Positions 7,309 through 16,515 of a DNA stretch of 64,000 nt are shown in pieces (position 1 is the first letter of the stretch; every line of letters begins with the position of its first letter). Source of the DNA: Luteimonas suaedae. Lineage in GTDB: Bacteria > Pseudomonadota > Gammaproteobacteria > Xanthomonadales > Xanthomonadaceae. Where the stretch lies: assembly GCF_008312895.1 (NCBI RefSeq), contig NZ_VSSP01000001.1, positions 496,001 to 560,000 of the forward strand, in the 5' to 3' direction. The translations under genes and the position numbers were made by a program. The notes beneath the pieces were generated by a model. The model ran no database searches, was not told where the DNA came from, and saw only the letters and a program-made list of their open reading frames with translations.

Positions 7309-10300
7309 GTGCTCCGGTCGGGGACCCACACGGCACGCCGCCCGGCGGCGCCGGTATCGCGGCGGCTGCGCGTGGCGGCGTGATCGAGTTCTCCACCCGC
7401 CGTCGGGTCACGGTCGCGATGGTGACGATCAGTTTTCTGTTGTTCGGCCTGATCGCGCTCGGTGATCTCAAGGTCAACCTGCTGCCGGACCTCAGCTATC
7501 CGACGCTGACGGTCCGCACCGAATACACCGGTGCGGCGCCGTCGGAGATCGAGACCCTGATCAGCGAGCCAGTCGAAGAGGCGCTGGGCGTGGTCAAGGG
7601 CCTGCGCAAGCTCAAATCGGTTTCGCGCACCGGCCAGAGCGACGTCGTGCTCGAGTTCGCCTGGGGCACCGACATGGACCAGGCCAGCCTGGAGGTGCGC
7701 GACAAGCTGGAAACGCTGGAACTGCCGTTCGAGGTGCGGGCGCCGGTGCTGCTGCGCTTCAATCCCTCGACCGAGCCGATCCTGCGCATCGCGCTGAGCG
7801 CGCAGGGCGAGGGCGACGAGATCCGGCAGCTGACCGAACTGCGCCGCTACGCCGACGACGACCTGAAGAAGAAGCTCGAACCGGTGCCCGGGGTGGCGGC
7901 GGTGAAGGTCGGCGGCGGGCTCGAGGACGAGGTCCAGGTCGAACTCGACCTGCAGCAGCTCGCGCGCATCGGGCTGCCGGTGGAGAACGTGATCCAGCGC
8001 CTGCAGCAGGAGAACGTCAACCTGTCCGGCGGGCGGCTGGAACAGGGCACGCAGCGTTACCTGGTGCGGACCGTCAACCAGTTCGCCAGCGTGGACGAGA
8101 TCCGCGGGATGCTGGTGGCCACACAGGCCGGCGCCAGCGAAGGCGAGGGCGCGGCGGACGTGGCGCGCATCGCCGCCGCCAGCGGCGATGCACAGGTGCT
8201 GGCGGCGGCGATGTCGGCGCAGAACGCCGCGGCCACCGCGGACCGCGCGGTGGCCGAAGGCCGCCCGGTGCGCCTGCGCGATGTCGCCGAGGTACGGCAG
8301 GGCTTCAAGGAGCGCGAGGCGATCATCCGCCTGGCCGGACGCGAGGCCGTGGAACTGGCGATCTACAAGGAAGGCGACGCCAATACGGTCGCCACCGCGG
8401 ACGCGGTGCACGCACGGCTGGCGCAGATCCGCGAGCAGATCCCGCCCGACATGGACCTGACCGTGATCGACGACCAGTCCAAGTTCATTCGTGCGGCGAT
8501 CTCCGACGTCAAGGTGGACGCGGTGCTGGGCGCCTCGCTGGCGATCCTGATCATCTTCCTGTTCCTGCGCAGCGGCTGGAGCACGTTCGTGATCGGCCTG
8601 TCGCTGCCGGTGTCGATCGTCACCACGTTCTTCTTCATGGACCAGTTCGGGCTCGGCCTGAACGTGATGTCGCTCAGCGGCCTGGCGCTGGCGACCGGCC
8701 TGGTGGTGGACGATTCGATCGTGGTGCTGGAGAGCATCGCCAAGGCCCGCGAGCGCGGCCTGGGCATCCTCGAGGCCGCGATCGAGGGCGCGCGCGAGGT
8801 CGGGATGGCGGTGGTCGCCTCGACCCTGACCATCATCGCCGTGTTCCTGCCACTGGTATTCGTCGACGGCATCGCCGGGCAGCTGTTCCGCGACCAGGCG
8901 ATGACGGTGGCGCTGGCGGTGGGCATCTCGTTGATCGTGTCGATGACCCTGATCCCGATGCTCAGCGCGCTCAAGGGCCGGGCGCCGATGGCGTTCCCGG
9001 ACGAGCCGGCGCACCCGCAATGGCGGCCGCAGCGCAGTTGGCAGAAGCCGGTGGCGGCCACCGGACGCGGCATCGGTGCCGGCGTGCGCGGGGCGTCGTT
9101 CGGCATCGCCTGGCTGCTGGTGCGCCTGTGGCGCGGACTGGTGGCACTGGTGTCGCCGGTCATGCGCAAGGCCAGCGATCTGGCGATGGCGCCCTACGGG
9201 CGCGCCGAGCGCCACTACCTGCAGGTGCTGCCGGGCGCATTGCGACGTCCCGGCCTGGTGCTGGCGGTCGCCGCTGTCGTGTTCGTGGCCAGCTTGCTGA
9301 CGCTGCCGTTGCTCGGAACCGACCTGATCCCACAGCTGGCCCAGGACCGCTTCGAGATGACGGTGAAGCTGCCGCCGGGTACGCCGCTGCGCGAGACCGA
9401 CCGGGTGGTGCGCGAGGTGCAGGCCGCGCATGCCGACGAGGACGGCATCGCCGCGTTGTTCGGCGTGAGCGGCAGCGGCACGCGCCTGGACGCCAACCCG
9501 ACCGAGAGCGGCGAGAACATCGGCAAGCTGACCGTGGTGATGGCCGACGGCGGCAGCCGACGGCTCGAGGCGGATCTCACCGAGCGCCTGCGCGCGACGA
9601 TGACGCGCTTCCCGGGCGTGCAGGTGGACTTCAGCCGGCCGGCATTGTTCAGCTTCTCGACGCCGCTGGAAATCGAACTGCGTGGACAGGACCTGGACGC
9701 GCTGGCCGCCGCCGGGCAGCGCATGGCAGGGCTGCTGCGCGACAACCCCAACTATGCCGACGTCAAGTCGACGGTGGAGCAGGGTGCGCCGGAGGTGCAG
9801 ATCCTGTTCGACCAGGCGCGCGCCGGCGCGCTCGGCCTGACCACGCGCGAGATCGCCGACGCGGTGGTACGTTCGGTGCGCGGCGAGGTTGCCACGCGCT
9901 ACAACTTCCGCGACCGCAAGATCGACGTGCTGGTCCGCGCGCGGGAAGGCGAGCGCGACTCGGTCGAACGCATTCGCAACCTGATCGTCAATCCCGCCGC
10001 CGCGCGTCCCGTGCGGCTGTCGGCGGTGGCCGACGTGGTCGCCACCACCGGTCCCAGCGAGATCCATCGCGCCGACCAGGTGCGCGTCGCCGTGGTGTCG
10101 GCCAACCTGCGCGGCGTGGATCTCGGGACCGCGGTCGACGACGTGCGGCGGATGGTGGCCGAGGACACGCGGGCCGGGCGCGGGCTCGGTGCCGGCATCA
10201 GCCTGCACATCGGCGGCCAGGGCGAAGAGCTGGCCGAGTCGGTACGCTCGCTGTTGTTCGCGTTCGGGTTGGCGATCTTCCTGGTGTATCTGGTGATGGC

Positions 10301-10832
10301 GTCGCAGTTCGAATCACTGCTGCATCCGTTCGTGATCCTGTTCACCGTGCCGCTGGCGCTGGTCGGTGCAGTGCTGGCGCTGCTGGTGACCGGCAACACC
10401 ATTTCGGTGGTGGTGTTCATCGGCCTGATCCTGATGGTCGGGCTGGTGGTCAAGAACGCGATCATCCTGATCGACAAGGTCAACCAGCTGCGCGAAACCG
10501 GCGTGGCCAAGCGCGAGGCGCTGGTGGAGGGCGCGCGCTCGCGGCTGCGCCCGATCGCTATGACCACGCTGTGCACGCTGTTCGGGTTCCTGCCGCTGGC
10601 GCTGGCGTTCGGCGAGGGCGCCGAGGTGCGCTCGCCGATGGCGATCACGGTGATCGGCGGCCTGCTGGTTTCCACGCTGCTGACCCTGCTGGTGATCCCC
10701 GTGGTGTACGACCTGCTGGACCGGCGCGGAGACGCGCACTACGTCGAGCGCGGGCGACGGGCGCGGGCACGGATCGCCGCCCGGGGCGAGGCCGGTGAAG
10801 GCTTCGACGAAGGCGGAGCCGAGCACGCATGA
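7305..10832 (+). CDS. RND efflux pump subunit 1 (proton relay intact)
   Basis: Inner-membrane proton-driven pump of the AcrB/MdtB superfamily, 1175 residues, longer than the usual 1020-1050. The extra length comes from an alanine-rich insertion (about residues 265-325) in the first periplasmic half and a long stretch between TM6 and TM7 (about 555-640). Proton-relay residues are present: the Asp pair in GLVVDDSIVVLE (469/470) and the TM10 lysine in GLVVKNAIILID (1050). It overlaps the adaptor gene and the second pump gene by 4 bases each. One adaptor with two different pumps resembles MdtABC and MuxABC, where two RND proteins form a hetero-trimer. The substrate is unknown. Confidence 0.9.
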   Translation: MSAPVGDPHGTPPGGAGIAAAARGGVIEFSTRRRVTVAMVTISFLLFGLIALGDLKVNLLPDLSYPTLTVRTEYTGAAPSEIETLISEPVEEALGVVKGLRKLKSVSRTGQSDVVLEFAWGTDMDQASLEVRDKLETLELPFEVRAPVLLRFNPSTEPILRIALSAQGEGDEIRQLTELRRYADDDLKKKLEPVPGVAAVKVGGGLEDEVQVELDLQQLARIGLPVENVIQRLQQENVNLSGGRLEQGTQRYLVRTVNQFASVDEIRGMLVATQAGASEGEGAADVARIAAASGDAQVLAAAMSAQNAAATADRAVAEGRPVRLRDVAEVRQGFKEREAIIRLAGREAVELAIYKEGDANTVATADAVHARLAQIREQIPPDMDLTVIDDQSKFIRAAISDVKVDAVLGASLAILIIFLFLRSGWSTFVIGLSLPVSIVTTFFFMDQFGLGLNVMSLSGLALATGLVVDDSIVVLESIAKARERGLGILEAAIEGAREVGMAVVASTLTIIAVFLPLVFVDGIAGQLFRDQAMTVALAVGISLIVSMTLIPMLSALKGRAPMAFPDEPAHPQWRPQRSWQKPVAATGRGIGAGVRGASFGIAWLLVRLWRGLVALVSPVMRKASDLAMAPYGRAERHYLQVLPGALRRPGLVLAVAAVVFVASLLTLPLLGTDLIPQLAQDRFEMTVKLPPGTPLRETDRVVREVQAAHADEDGIAALFGVSGSGTRLDANPTESGENIGKLTVVMADGGSRRLEADLTERLRATMTRFPGVQVDFSRPALFSFSTPLEIELRGQDLDALAAAGQRMAGLLRDNPNYADVKSTVEQGAPEVQILFDQARAGALGLTTREIADAVVRSVRGEVATRYNFRDRKIDVLVRAREGERDSVERIRNLIVNPAAARPVRLSAVADVVATTGPSEIHRADQVRVAVVSANLRGVDLGTAVDDVRRMVAEDTRAGRGLGAGISLHIGGQGEELAESVRSLLFAFGLAIFLVYLVMASQFESLLHPFVILFTVPLALVGAVLALLVTGNTISVVVFIGLILMVGLVVKNAIILIDKVNQLRETGVAKREALVEGARSRLRPIAMTTLCTLFGFLPLALAFGEGAEVRSPMAITVIGGLLVSTLLTLLVIPVVYDLLDRRGDAHYVERGRRARARIAARGEAGEGFDEGGAEHA

Positions 10833-13800
10833 GCATCGCCGAGCTCAGCCTGAAGCGGCCGGTCACCACGGTGATGCTGTTCCTGTCGCTGTGCGTGGTC
10901 GGACTGATCGCGTCGTTCCGGCTGCCGCTGGAGGCGCTGCCGGACGTATCGGCGCCGTTCCTGTTCGTGCAGTTGCCGTACACGGGATCCACGCCGGAGG
11001 AGGTGGAACAGAACGTGCTTCGGCCGGTGGAGGAGGCATTGGCGACGATGAACGGCATCAAGCGCATGCGCGCCAACGCCGCCGCCGACGGCGCCTTCGT
11101 GTTCATCGAGTTCTCCGACTGGGACCGCGACATCGCCGTCACCGCGTCCGATGCGCGCGAGCGCATCGACGCGATCCGCGACGACCTGCCCGACGACTTC
11201 CGACGCTACTTCGTCAGGAAGTTCTCCACCGCCGACGAGCCGGTGCTGCGCGTGCGGCTGGCCGACGAGACCGACCTGACCGGTGCCTACGACCTGATCG
11301 ACCGCCAGCTCAAGCGGCGCGTGGAGCGGGTGCCGGGCGTGGCCCGGGTCGAGATCAACGGCGCGCCGCCGAACGAGGTCGAGATCGCGATCGATCCGGA
11401 TCGGCTGACCGCGCATGGCCTGGAGTTGAACGCACTGGCCGAGCGACTGCAGGCGGTCAATTTCTCCATTTCCGCCGGCCTGATCGAGGACGGCGGACGC
11501 CGCCTGCGGGTGCAGCCGATCGGCGAGATCGCCGACCTGCAGCAGTTGCGCGACCTGTCGTTGAACGACAAGGGCCTGCGCCTGGGCGACGTGGCCGAGG
11601 TGCACTTCCGACCGGCACGCATGGACTACGGACGTCGGCTCGACGGTCGCTCCGCGGTCGGGCTCGACATCTTCAAGGAACGCGACGCCAATCTGGTGGA
11701 GGTCTCGCAGGCGGCGCTGGCCGAGATCGAAGCGGCCCGCGGCGAACCCGGATTGCGCGGAATCGAGGTCAAGGTCATCCAGAACCTGGGCGACGAGGTC
11801 ACCGACTCGTTGCTGGAACTGGCCGAGGCCGGCGCGATCGGCCTGATCCTGTCGATCGCGGTGCTGTTCTTCTTCCTGCGCCACTGGCCGTCGACGCTGA
11901 TGGTGACCCTGGCGATCCCGATCTGCTTCATCATGACGCTGGGTTTCATGCACTTCTTCGGCGTCACCCTCAACGTGCTGACGCTGATGGGCCTGCTGCT
12001 GGCGGTCGGCATGCTGGTCGACAACGCGGTCGTCGTGGTGGAAAGCATCTACCAGGAACGCGAGCGCTATCCCGACCGTCCATGGTATGCGTCCATCGTC
12101 GGCACCCGGCACGTCGCCATTGCGCTGTCGGCCGGCACCCTGTGCCACTGCATCGTGTTCCTGCCCAACCTGCTGGGCGAGACCAACAACATCAGCATCT
12201 TCATGGCGCAGATCGCGATCACCATCTCGGTGTCGCTGCTGGCGTCCTGGCTGGTGGCGGTCAGCCTGATCCCGATGCTGTCAGCGCGGCTGAAGACCCC
12301 GCCGGCGGTCAGCAAGCCCGGCGGGCTGATCCCGCGCATGCAGCATCGTTATGCGCGAATACTGCGCTGGACCCTGGAACATCGCGGCTGGAGCGTGGCC
12401 GGCATCGTGCTGATCGTCGCCGTGAGCGTGGTGCCGATGAAGCTGACCCGGTTCGACATGTTCGGCGGCGGCAGCGCCGGCGAACTGCAGCTCTACTACC
12501 AGTGGAAGGGAAGCTACACCAAGGCGCAGATGTCCGAGGAGGTCGCGCGGGTCGAGAACTTCCTCGAGGAACGCCGCGACGAGTTCCGGATTACCCAGAT
12601 CTACTCCTGGTTCAGCGAGCAGGGCGGGGCCGGCACGATGCTCACCCTGGACGACACCGTCAAGGACACCCGCCCCATAGGCGAGGCGATCAGCAAGGCA
12701 TTGCCGAAATCCGCACGGGCGGAGGTCGGCATCGACGGTGGCGGTGGCGACGGCGGCGGTGGAATGGGCCAGAACATCCAGGTGCAACTGGTGGGCGACA
12801 GCGCGCAGATGCTGCGCGCGCTCGGCGACGACGTCGTACCGATCCTGGAGCAGCGCCCCGAGCTGCGCGACGTGCGGGTCGACATCGGCGACCACAACGA
12901 CGAGTTGACCGTGCGCGTGGACCGCGAGCGCGCCGCGGCGTTCGGCTTCAGCGCCGAGCAGGTGTCGACCTTCGTCGGCCTCGCCCTGCGCGGCAGCCAA
13001 CTGCGCGAGTACCGCCGCGGCGAGAGCGAGGTGCCGGTGTGGGCGCGCTTTGCCGGCGCGGAAAACTACGGTGCCGAGGACATCGCCACCTTCATGGTGC
13101 GCTCGCCCGACGGCCGCAGCGTGCCGCTGCTGGCGATGGTGGATATCGGCGTGGTGCCCTCCGCCAACCGCATCAGCCGCACCGACCGTCAGACCACGCT
13201 GGCGATCAAGGCCAACCTGGAAGGCGAGACCACGATGCCGGATGCTCGCAAGGCGATGGAACAGACGCTGGAGACGCTCGCGTTCCCGGCCGGCTACGGG
13301 TACAGCTTCTCCGGCAGCGGCTTCGAGGAGGACCAGCAGGCGATGCAGCAGATGCTGTTCAACCTGGTGCTGGCGCTGGTGATGATCTACGTGGTGATGG
13401 CGGCGGTGTTCGAGTCGCTGCTGTTCCCGGCGGCGATCATGAGCTGCGTGCTGTTCTCGATCTTCGGCGTGTTCTGGCTGTTCTGGATCACCGGCACCTC
13501 GTTCACCATCATGGCCTTCATCGGCATCCTGGTGCTGATGGGGGTGGTGGTGAACAACGGCATCGTCATGATCGAGCACATCAACAACCTGCGCCGCCGC
13601 GGCATGAGCCGCACCGACGCGCTGGTCGAGGGCAGCCGCGAGCGCCTGCGCCCGATCCTGATGACGATGGGCACCGCGATCCTGGCGATGGTGCCGATCT
13701 CGCTGAGCAACACGGTGGTGCTGGGAGGCCTGGCGTACTCGCCGATGGCGCGCGCGGTCGCCGGCGGACTCGCGTTCTCGACCGTGGTCAGCCTGCTGTT

Positions 13801-13906
13801 CCTGCCGACGATCTACGCGATCCTCGACGATTTCAGCAACGGCACGGCGCGCCTGCTGCAGCGGGCGCGCGGCGCCGGTGGAAAGATCGCCACGGCCCGC
13901 GCGTGA
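10829..13906 (+). CDS. RND efflux pump subunit 2 (relay residues replaced)
   Basis: Second RND transporter of the operon (1025 residues, normal length), starting inside the stop of the first (ATGA). It has two six-helix halves with large periplasmic loops and a glycine-rich stretch near residues 635-645. At the TM4 relay site it reads GMLVDNAVVVVE, so the second aspartate is Asn399. At the TM10 lysine site it reads GVVVNNGIVMIE, giving Asn909. Two of the three core proton-relay residues of AcrB are therefore missing here but present in its partner. I infer a hetero-oligomer in which this subunit binds substrate rather than driving transport. Family assignment is firm; the division of labour is inference. 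Confidence 0.9.
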   Translation: MSIAELSLKRPVTTVMLFLSLCVVGLIASFRLPLEALPDVSAPFLFVQLPYTGSTPEEVEQNVLRPVEEALATMNGIKRMRANAAADGAFVFIEFSDWDRDIAVTASDARERIDAIRDDLPDDFRRYFVRKFSTADEPVLRVRLADETDLTGAYDLIDRQLKRRVERVPGVARVEINGAPPNEVEIAIDPDRLTAHGLELNALAERLQAVNFSISAGLIEDGGRRLRVQPIGEIADLQQLRDLSLNDKGLRLGDVAEVHFRPARMDYGRRLDGRSAVGLDIFKERDANLVEVSQAALAEIEAARGEPGLRGIEVKVIQNLGDEVTDSLLELAEAGAIGLILSIAVLFFFLRHWPSTLMVTLAIPICFIMTLGFMHFFGVTLNVLTLMGLLLAVGMLVDNAVVVVESIYQERERYPDRPWYASIVGTRHVAIALSAGTLCHCIVFLPNLLGETNNISIFMAQIAITISVSLLASWLVAVSLIPMLSARLKTPPAVSKPGGLIPRMQHRYARILRWTLEHRGWSVAGIVLIVAVSVVPMKLTRFDMFGGGSAGELQLYYQWKGSYTKAQMSEEVARVENFLEERRDEFRITQIYSWFSEQGGAGTMLTLDDTVKDTRPIGEAISKALPKSARAEVGIDGGGGDGGGGMGQNIQVQLVGDSAQMLRALGDDVVPILEQRPELRDVRVDIGDHNDELTVRVDRERAAAFGFSAEQVSTFVGLALRGSQLREYRRGESEVPVWARFAGAENYGAEDIATFMVRSPDGRSVPLLAMVDIGVVPSANRISRTDRQTTLAIKANLEGETTMPDARKAMEQTLETLAFPAGYGYSFSGSGFEEDQQAMQQMLFNLVLALVMIYVVMAAVFESLLFPAAIMSCVLFSIFGVFWLFWITGTSFTIMAFIGILVLMGVVVNNGIVMIEHINNLRRRGMSRTDALVEGSRERLRPILMTMGTAILAMVPISLSNTVVLGGLAYSPMARAVAGGLAFSTVVSLLFLPTIYAILDDFSNGTARLLQRARGAGGKIATARA

Positions 13907-13996
13907 ACCGCGCTACCTGCAATGCCGGCACGTCATCAACGCTGCCGCGGCCCCGACGTGCCCGCGCATCCAATCGCGCCGGCATGGGCTGACTTT

Positions 13997-14141
13997 CCGT
14001 AGGAGCGCGCCATGCGCGCGATGCCGCGGGTATTTCGCCGCCCGCGAATTTTGGTACCGGCGCGCCTGCCGGTCCGGATTCGCGGCATCCACCGGATCCT
14101 GCCGGCACCCGCGGCATCGCGCGCATGGCGCGCTCCTACGG
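13997..14141. repeat. Perfect 35-base inverted REP pair
   Basis: Arms 13997-14031 and 14107-14141 are exact reverse complements, separated by 75 bases that hold further GC-rich inverted sequence. Same family as 4913-5061, with a GTAG head and GCGCGCCATGCGCGC palindrome. It lies between the convergent RND operon and the TraB-family gene. Exact identity suggests recent duplication or active correction. Confidence 0.85.
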
Positions 14142-14194
14142 GGCCTGCCGGGTGCGTGGGCCGAAGTCGCCGTCGCTCTACGGGTCGGTCGTCG

Positions 14195-15430
14195 TCAGCC
14201 GATCAGCTTGCCGAGCATCCGCAGGCCGCCGGCCCATACCCCGATCGCGGTGCCGAGGCTGGTCAGGAAGAAATTCAGCAGTACCCGCGCGACCCGGTTG
14301 CGCCACCAGCCCTTCAGCGTCTGCACGTCGTCGCGCAGGGCCATGAAGTCGGCATAGGTGGGTTTGCGCAGGGCCGCCTCCACCAGCGCGCTGACCGTGC
14401 CCGACGCCAGCGCCGGATGCAGCGGCGTCAGCGGCGAGGCCAGGAACGCGGCGGCGATGCTCAGCGGATGTCCGCCGGCGATCGCGCAGCCGAGCGCGCC
14501 GAGGCCGCCGGTCACCAGCACCCACTGCAGCATCAGTTCGGTGCCGACGTCGAAGCCGCCGCGCCAGAAGCCCCAGGCGAAACCGCCGAGCACGAATGCG
14601 GCCAGGATCAGCGTGAACCACGGGATCGACGATTTTTCCCGGACCGACTCGAGCCCGGCCCGGATCGCCGCAGGCTCCGCCTGTTCGGTCTGCAGGTGAC
14701 CGGCGAGCCCCTGCAGGTGGCCGGCGCCGACCACGGCGAGAATCTCGTAAGGCGTGATCGCGGCCGGACGCTCTGCCGCGCTTTCGCGCAGGCGCGCGGC
14801 CATGTAGCGGTCGCGCTCGGCGATCACCGTGTCGTACAGCGCCGGCGTATCGGACGCGAACTCGCCGAACGCGGCTTCCAGGATGTCGCCTTCCTTGAGC
14901 TTCTCGATGTCTTCTTCGCCGAGCTTTTCGTCGACGAACATGCCCGCCAGCAGGCCGCCGCCGAGCTTGGCGCGGCCCCACCAGCCCAGGCGCTGCGAGG
15001 CGCGCTTGAAGGTCAGGCCGACGTCGCGGTCGATCAGGTGCATTGGCAGGCCGCGCGCCTGCGCATCGGTCGCCGCGACCTTCAGCTCCGCGCCGGGCTC
15101 GATGCCCAGCTGCTCGGCGAGCCGGCGCTGGTAGGCCGCCAGGCCCAGGTGCGCGGCGAACAGCGCCGCCTTGCCTTCGCGCAGCACCTTGATCAGATCC
15201 ATCTTCGCCATGGCGTCGGGCTGCGTCAGCGCCTGCATGCGTTGCGGATCGAGCTCGACCGCGACCGCGTGGTAGCGGCCGCAGGCGATCGCGGCGCGCA
15301 CCGCATCCACGCTGGCGTGCGAGACGTGTGCGGTGCCGAGCAGGGTGTAGCGCACGCCGTCGCGCTCGACGATCCGGTGCGGCTGGCCGGCAAGCGGATC
15401 GGATGCGGACGGAACGCTTTCTATGGTCAT
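14195..15430 (-). CDS. TraB/PrgY/GumN-family membrane protein
   Basis: A 411-residue protein of the TraB family. The N-terminal region carries the signature GTAHVSHASVDAVR and AVELDPQRMQAL. Three to four hydrophobic segments lie in the C-terminal half (for example IPWFTLILAAFVLGGFAWGF). Family members include enterococcal PrgY, which shields cells from a peptide pheromone, and proteins with a putative metalloprotease-like fold (Tiki/ChaN clan). The bacterial chromosomal version has no settled role. The ATG at 15430 is preferred because the longer in-frame start at 15511 adds a low-complexity extension. It is transcribed alone, convergent with the RND operon. Confidence 0.8.
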   Translation of the reverse strand: MTIESVPSASDPLAGQPHRIVERDGVRYTLLGTAHVSHASVDAVRAAIACGRYHAVAVELDPQRMQALTQPDAMAKMDLIKVLREGKAALFAAHLGLAAYQRRLAEQLGIEPGAELKVAATDAQARGLPMHLIDRDVGLTFKRASQRLGWWGRAKLGGGLLAGMFVDEKLGEEDIEKLKEGDILEAAFGEFASDTPALYDTVIAERDRYMAARLRESAAERPAAITPYEILAVVGAGHLQGLAGHLQTEQAEPAAIRAGLESVREKSSIPWFTLILAAFVLGGFAWGFWRGGFDVGTELMLQWVLVTGGLGALGCAIAGGHPLSIAAAFLASPLTPLHPALASGTVSALVEAALRKPTYADFMALRDDVQTLKGWWRNRVARVLLNFFLTSLGTAIGVWAGGLRMLGKLIG

Positions 15431-15530
15431 TCGGGACGTTGGGCAATCGCGGGGCGTCGCGAACACGGACGCGGGCCGCGCAGCATAGTCGCTCCAACGT
15501 GCCGCCGGCAAAGCGCGCCGGCGGCGGGGT

Positions 15531-16439
15531 TCAGGCGAGCCCGTAGGGCAGGTTGGGGGAGGAGACGATGCGCTCGCCGACGGTGCCGCCGGCGAAAAAC
15601 CGCAGCGCCGCCTCGATGACCTCGTCGTCGTCGACGATGCGGTTGTGCCCGAGACGGCGCGTTGTCAGCAGGCGCGCGTGCGACCAGTGGCGCGCATAGC
15701 GCTCGCCTTCCGACCATGGCACCTCGCGATCCTCCAGATCGTGGATGATCAGGGCCGGCCGGCCGATTCGCGGCGCGATGTGCTGGGCCTGCAGCTCGGC
15801 CATGGACGTGCCGAGCTGTCGCTCGAACATCGCGATCATGTCCCTGCACAGGCGCCCGGGTAGACCGATCTGGCGGGAAAAGCGGTAGGACGCATCGATC
15901 GGGTCGGCGGCCGGCGCCAGCAGTACCGCGCGTTCCGCAGCCAGTCCCCGGACCAGCGCGACCGCCGCGGCGGCGCCACCGAGCGAGTGCCCGACCACGG
16001 CATGCGCAGGTCCGAAGTGGCGCGCGACTGCGAGCAGCGTATCGGTGAAGACCGGCAGGTTCGCCGACCGGCCCTCACTCCTGCCGTGCGCCGGCTGGTC
16101 GAAGGCGACTGCCGCGTATCCCGCGGCGCGCAGGGGCCCGATCCATCGTGCAAAGCGCGTGCCGTGGCTGGACCAGCCGTGTGCGAACAGCACGTAAGGC
16201 TGCGCCTGCGGGTCGCCCCAACGATAGGTGCGGATACGCTGCCCGCGCTTCTCGTCACCTTCGCCCCAGCCAGCCGTTTCGAGCCAAGCCTCGCGGGCGC
16301 CGTGATCGGACACGGCCGCAGCGCGCGTGCGGCTGCTGGCCAGCGGGGTGCCGAACAGTTCGCCGGCACGCCGTACCGTCGCCCGCGGGCGCAGCAGGCT
16401 GCCCGACAGGAACGTGGTGCGCAGCAGCAGCATTCTCAT
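15531..16439 (-). CDS. Alpha/beta hydrolase controlled by the adjacent TetR protein
   Basis: Serine hydrolase-fold protein (302 residues) with an N-terminal hydrophobic segment. Motifs: the oxyanion region FAHGWSSHGTRFARW, nucleophile elbow VVGHSLGGAAAA, a late acid in HDLEDREVPW and the catalytic histidine in RRLGHNRIVDD. The substrate cannot be told. It lies downstream of, and codirectional with, a TetR gene. A 19-base sequence directly before its ATG matches the site before the TetR gene at 17 of 19 positions, so both are probably repressed together. The operator touching the start codon leaves no room for a classical ribosome binding site, so the transcript may be leaderless or the start slightly internal (16433). 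Confidence 0.82.
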   Translation of the reverse strand: MRMLLLRTTFLSGSLLRPRATVRRAGELFGTPLASSRTRAAAVSDHGAREAWLETAGWGEGDEKRGQRIRTYRWGDPQAQPYVLFAHGWSSHGTRFARWIGPLRAAGYAAVAFDQPAHGRSEGRSANLPVFTDTLLAVARHFGPAHAVVGHSLGGAAAAVALVRGLAAERAVLLAPAADPIDASYRFSRQIGLPGRLCRDMIAMFERQLGTSMAELQAQHIAPRIGRPALIIHDLEDREVPWSEGERYARHWSHARLLTTRRLGHNRIVDDDEVIEAALRFFAGGTVGERIVSSPNLPYGLA

Positions 16440-16441
16440 TC

Positions 16442-16460
16442 TAAATCGAACGTTCGTGCT
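16442..16460 (-). promoter_or_regulatory. TetR operator, hydrolase copy
   Basis: Read on the minus strand this is AGCACGAACGTTCGATTTA. It contains a perfect 10-base palindrome, CGAACGTTCG. It matches the site at 17136-17154 at 17 of 19 bases and abuts the hydrolase ATG. Inferred binding site of the adjacent TetR protein. Confidence 0.65.
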
Positions 16461-16515
16461 AAATATGGAGCGCGGGGTTGCGGGTACGGAAGCCATCGCG
16501 GCATCTCCGGTGGGG

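Noticed and set aside
7137-10208. A 1023-codon open frame antisense to the first RND pump
   Set aside because: It mirrors the codon pattern of the real gene on a very GC-rich template, is rich in His/Gln/Arg/Asp low-complexity sequence, and has no recognisable domain.
16440-16496. Upstream start of the hydrolase at 16496
   Set aside because: It would put the TetR operator inside the coding sequence and adds non-conserved residues.
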